A stretch of 64,000 nucleotides of DNA from Olsenella sp. SW781 (GTDB lineage: Bacteria; Actinomycetota; Coriobacteriia; Coriobacteriales; Atopobiaceae). Below the pieces are notes generated by a model. The model saw only the letters and a list, made by a program, of their open reading frames with translations. It was not told the origin of the DNA and searched no databases. Of the stretch, positions 63,117 through 64,000 are shown piece by piece. Numbering within the stretch: position 1 is the stretch's first letter; each line of letters opens with the position of its first letter. The stretch covers positions 62,001 through 126,000 of the forward strand of contig NZ_SJOU01000006.1 of NCBI RefSeq assembly GCF_012027725.1, in the 5' to 3' direction. The position numbers and the translations under genes were made by a program.

Positions 63117-63569
63117 ATGTTCCCCTCCAGCCTCTCGCCGGAGACGTGCCCCAACCCGCTTGAGCTCTTGTCGAGCTTCTTTGGCGTCGTCGTAGTCCTC
63201 TCCCCCTTCTATGGCCTGCCCCTCCTCGTGGGCGTGCTCCTGTGGGAGCGCTCCGCTCGCAAGAGCCATCCGGGAGTCAGCCGGCTCGTGCGGGACGCCT
63301 CCTTCGTCAACCTCATCCTGGCCCCGCTCGCGTTTGGCGTGACGTACGGAATCGCGCACGCGCTCTCCTGGAGCTACCAGGCGCCCTTCTGGCTTGGAAT
63401 CGGCTTCTGCGGGCTCTGGGCGGCGAGCCTCGTCCTCTTCTTCATCGACCAGCTGCGACTCGACCCGTCGGTACAGGAGACGCACCGCGACATGCTCCCC
63501 GGCTTCTTCGGCGCCGTCTGGGCACTCCCGCTGCTTATTGTTGTACTCTTAATGCTCAGAATCATGTAG
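63117..63569 (+). CDS. Small membrane protein (150 aa)
   Basis: ATG 63117 follows AAGGAGGCCCC. Four membrane helices are predicted by eye (ELLSSFFGVVVVLSPFYGLP, LVNLILAPLAFGVTYGIA-type segment, FWLGIGFCGLWAASLVLFFI, FGAVWALPLLIVVLLML). No motif is recognised. It starts 35 bp after the PASTA gene and 15 bp before the next lipoprotein gene, so the three probably form an operon. Confidence 0.7.
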   Translation: MFPSSLSPETCPNPLELLSSFFGVVVVLSPFYGLPLLVGVLLWERSARKSHPGVSRLVRDASFVNLILAPLAFGVTYGIAHALSWSYQAPFWLGIGFCGLWAASLVLFFIDQLRLDPSVQETHRDMLPGFFGAVWALPLLIVVLLMLRIM

Positions 63570-63584
63570 GGGACGGAGGTTCTG

Positions 63585-64000
63585 ATGAGGCTCCTCAAGG
63601 CCGCGCTCGTCTGTGCCACGCTCGCCACCTCGCTGCTGCTCGTGGGATGCGGCGGCACTCAGGCAGCAGATCCCGAGCCCGCATCGGAGGAGCCGCCGGC
63701 CGAGACGGTCGTTGAGGACGAGGAAGCGCAGCCTGACGGCGAGGCCCTCGTGGAGGAGATCCTCAGCAGGAACGACTACGAGCCCAAGGACGTGGAGCCC
63801 GACGAGGACGTCATGGCCTCGATGACGTGCGTGCCGCTCACGCAGGAGCAGCTCGAGTCCCTCACCCTCCGCTTTGGCATCTTCGACCGGGGCGTCTCCG
63901 TGGACGTCGCCGAGAAGGACGGCGTGACGTGGAAGGTCGTCGCCCTGCAGCAGACCGCAGCGGACGGGACGCTCACGCGGCTCGCCTACCTCACCGACGC
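63585..64000 (+). CDS. Putative lipoprotein, cut by window edge
   Basis: ATG 63585 follows GGACGGAGGTTCTG. The signal LATSLLLVGCGG has a lipobox (Cys near residue 22), followed by an acidic, Glu/Pro-rich stretch and a soluble part (SMTCVPLTQEQLESLTLRFG, VEKDGVTWKVVAL-like). Only 138 residues are visible. No family is recognised. It is the third gene downstream of the double-HTH/PASTA protein and may be one of its targets or partners. Confidence 0.75.
   Translation, partial: MRLLKAALVCATLATSLLLVGCGGTQAADPEPASEEPPAETVVEDEEAQPDGEALVEEILSRNDYEPKDVEPDEDVMASMTCVPLTQEQLESLTLRFGIFDRGVSVDVAEKDGVTWKVVALQQTAADGTLTRLAYLTD

Overview
The window is high-GC bacterial chromosome. The mix of genes (NiaR-linked NAD operon, monomeric [FeFe] hydrogenase, FHA-free actinobacterial-style small regulators, long-form HPF, DegV, PiT/DUF47, encoded-CCA tRNA) and the base composition fit a gut/oral Coriobacteriia (Olsenella-, Parolsenella- or Collinsella-like). 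That placement is an inference; no rRNA or other phylogenetic marker was used. About 60 protein genes, one tRNA (Thr, anticodon CGT) and an unusually rich set of intergenic palindromes and repeats can be supported.

Layout. 1-5458: start of an alpha-amylase, a membrane protein, and the operon nadA-nadB-nadC-niaR (minus strand). 5888-10406: MarR regulator plus a heterodimeric ABC exporter. 10380-19144: an integrated mobile element of about 8.8 kb, bounded by a 23-bp direct repeat that is the 3' end of the exporter gene. It has a frameshifted tyrosine integrase at its right end, several Cro/XRE-type regulators and HTH fragments, a tiny basic protein, and an apparently intact plus-strand operon of uncharacterised genes (membrane/coiled-coil protein, two DUF2806-like paralogs, a DUF3467-like protein, two small unknowns). 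This is the best candidate for an undescribed system. 19300-25776: cell-wall enzymes, a nucleoid-associated protein, a hydrogenase, a pseudouridine synthase. 26026-29413: MacA/MacB-type export operon. 29561-36172: hisS, a lipoprotein, ilvE, a probable type I toxin-antitoxin-like locus, an aldolase and a HAD phosphatase. 36317-40356: regulators, a PIN-domain toxin-antitoxin pair, DUF47-Pit phosphate transport with Pho-box-like repeats, tRNA-Thr. 40465-49654: GH43 enzyme, a DUF523-purine nucleoside phosphorylase fusion, a SurA-like protein, NYN RNase-like protein, a dehydrogenase with a His/Cys-rich tail, degV-hpf, a solute-binding lipoprotein. 50277-58768: comF, tatD, rsmA, metG, rsmI, a GH5-like protein lacking both catalytic glutamates, queD. 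59083-64000: transglutaminase-like protein, a membrane-anchored double-HTH/PASTA protein, two further envelope genes.

Two sequence-level themes run through the host DNA. First, very long perfect palindromes (arms of 16 to 57 bp) sit at or across stop codons; several share the motif GGGGAC(A/G)GG and others share CTGACGCC(A/G/C)GTGGCA. Second, the octamer TTCTCGCC/GGCGAGAA, often extended to GTYCTTCTCGCC, occurs roughly 50 times by hand count, far above expectation, in both coding and noncoding DNA and on both strands, but is nearly absent from the mobile element. Most genes are intact; indels cluster in the mobile element.
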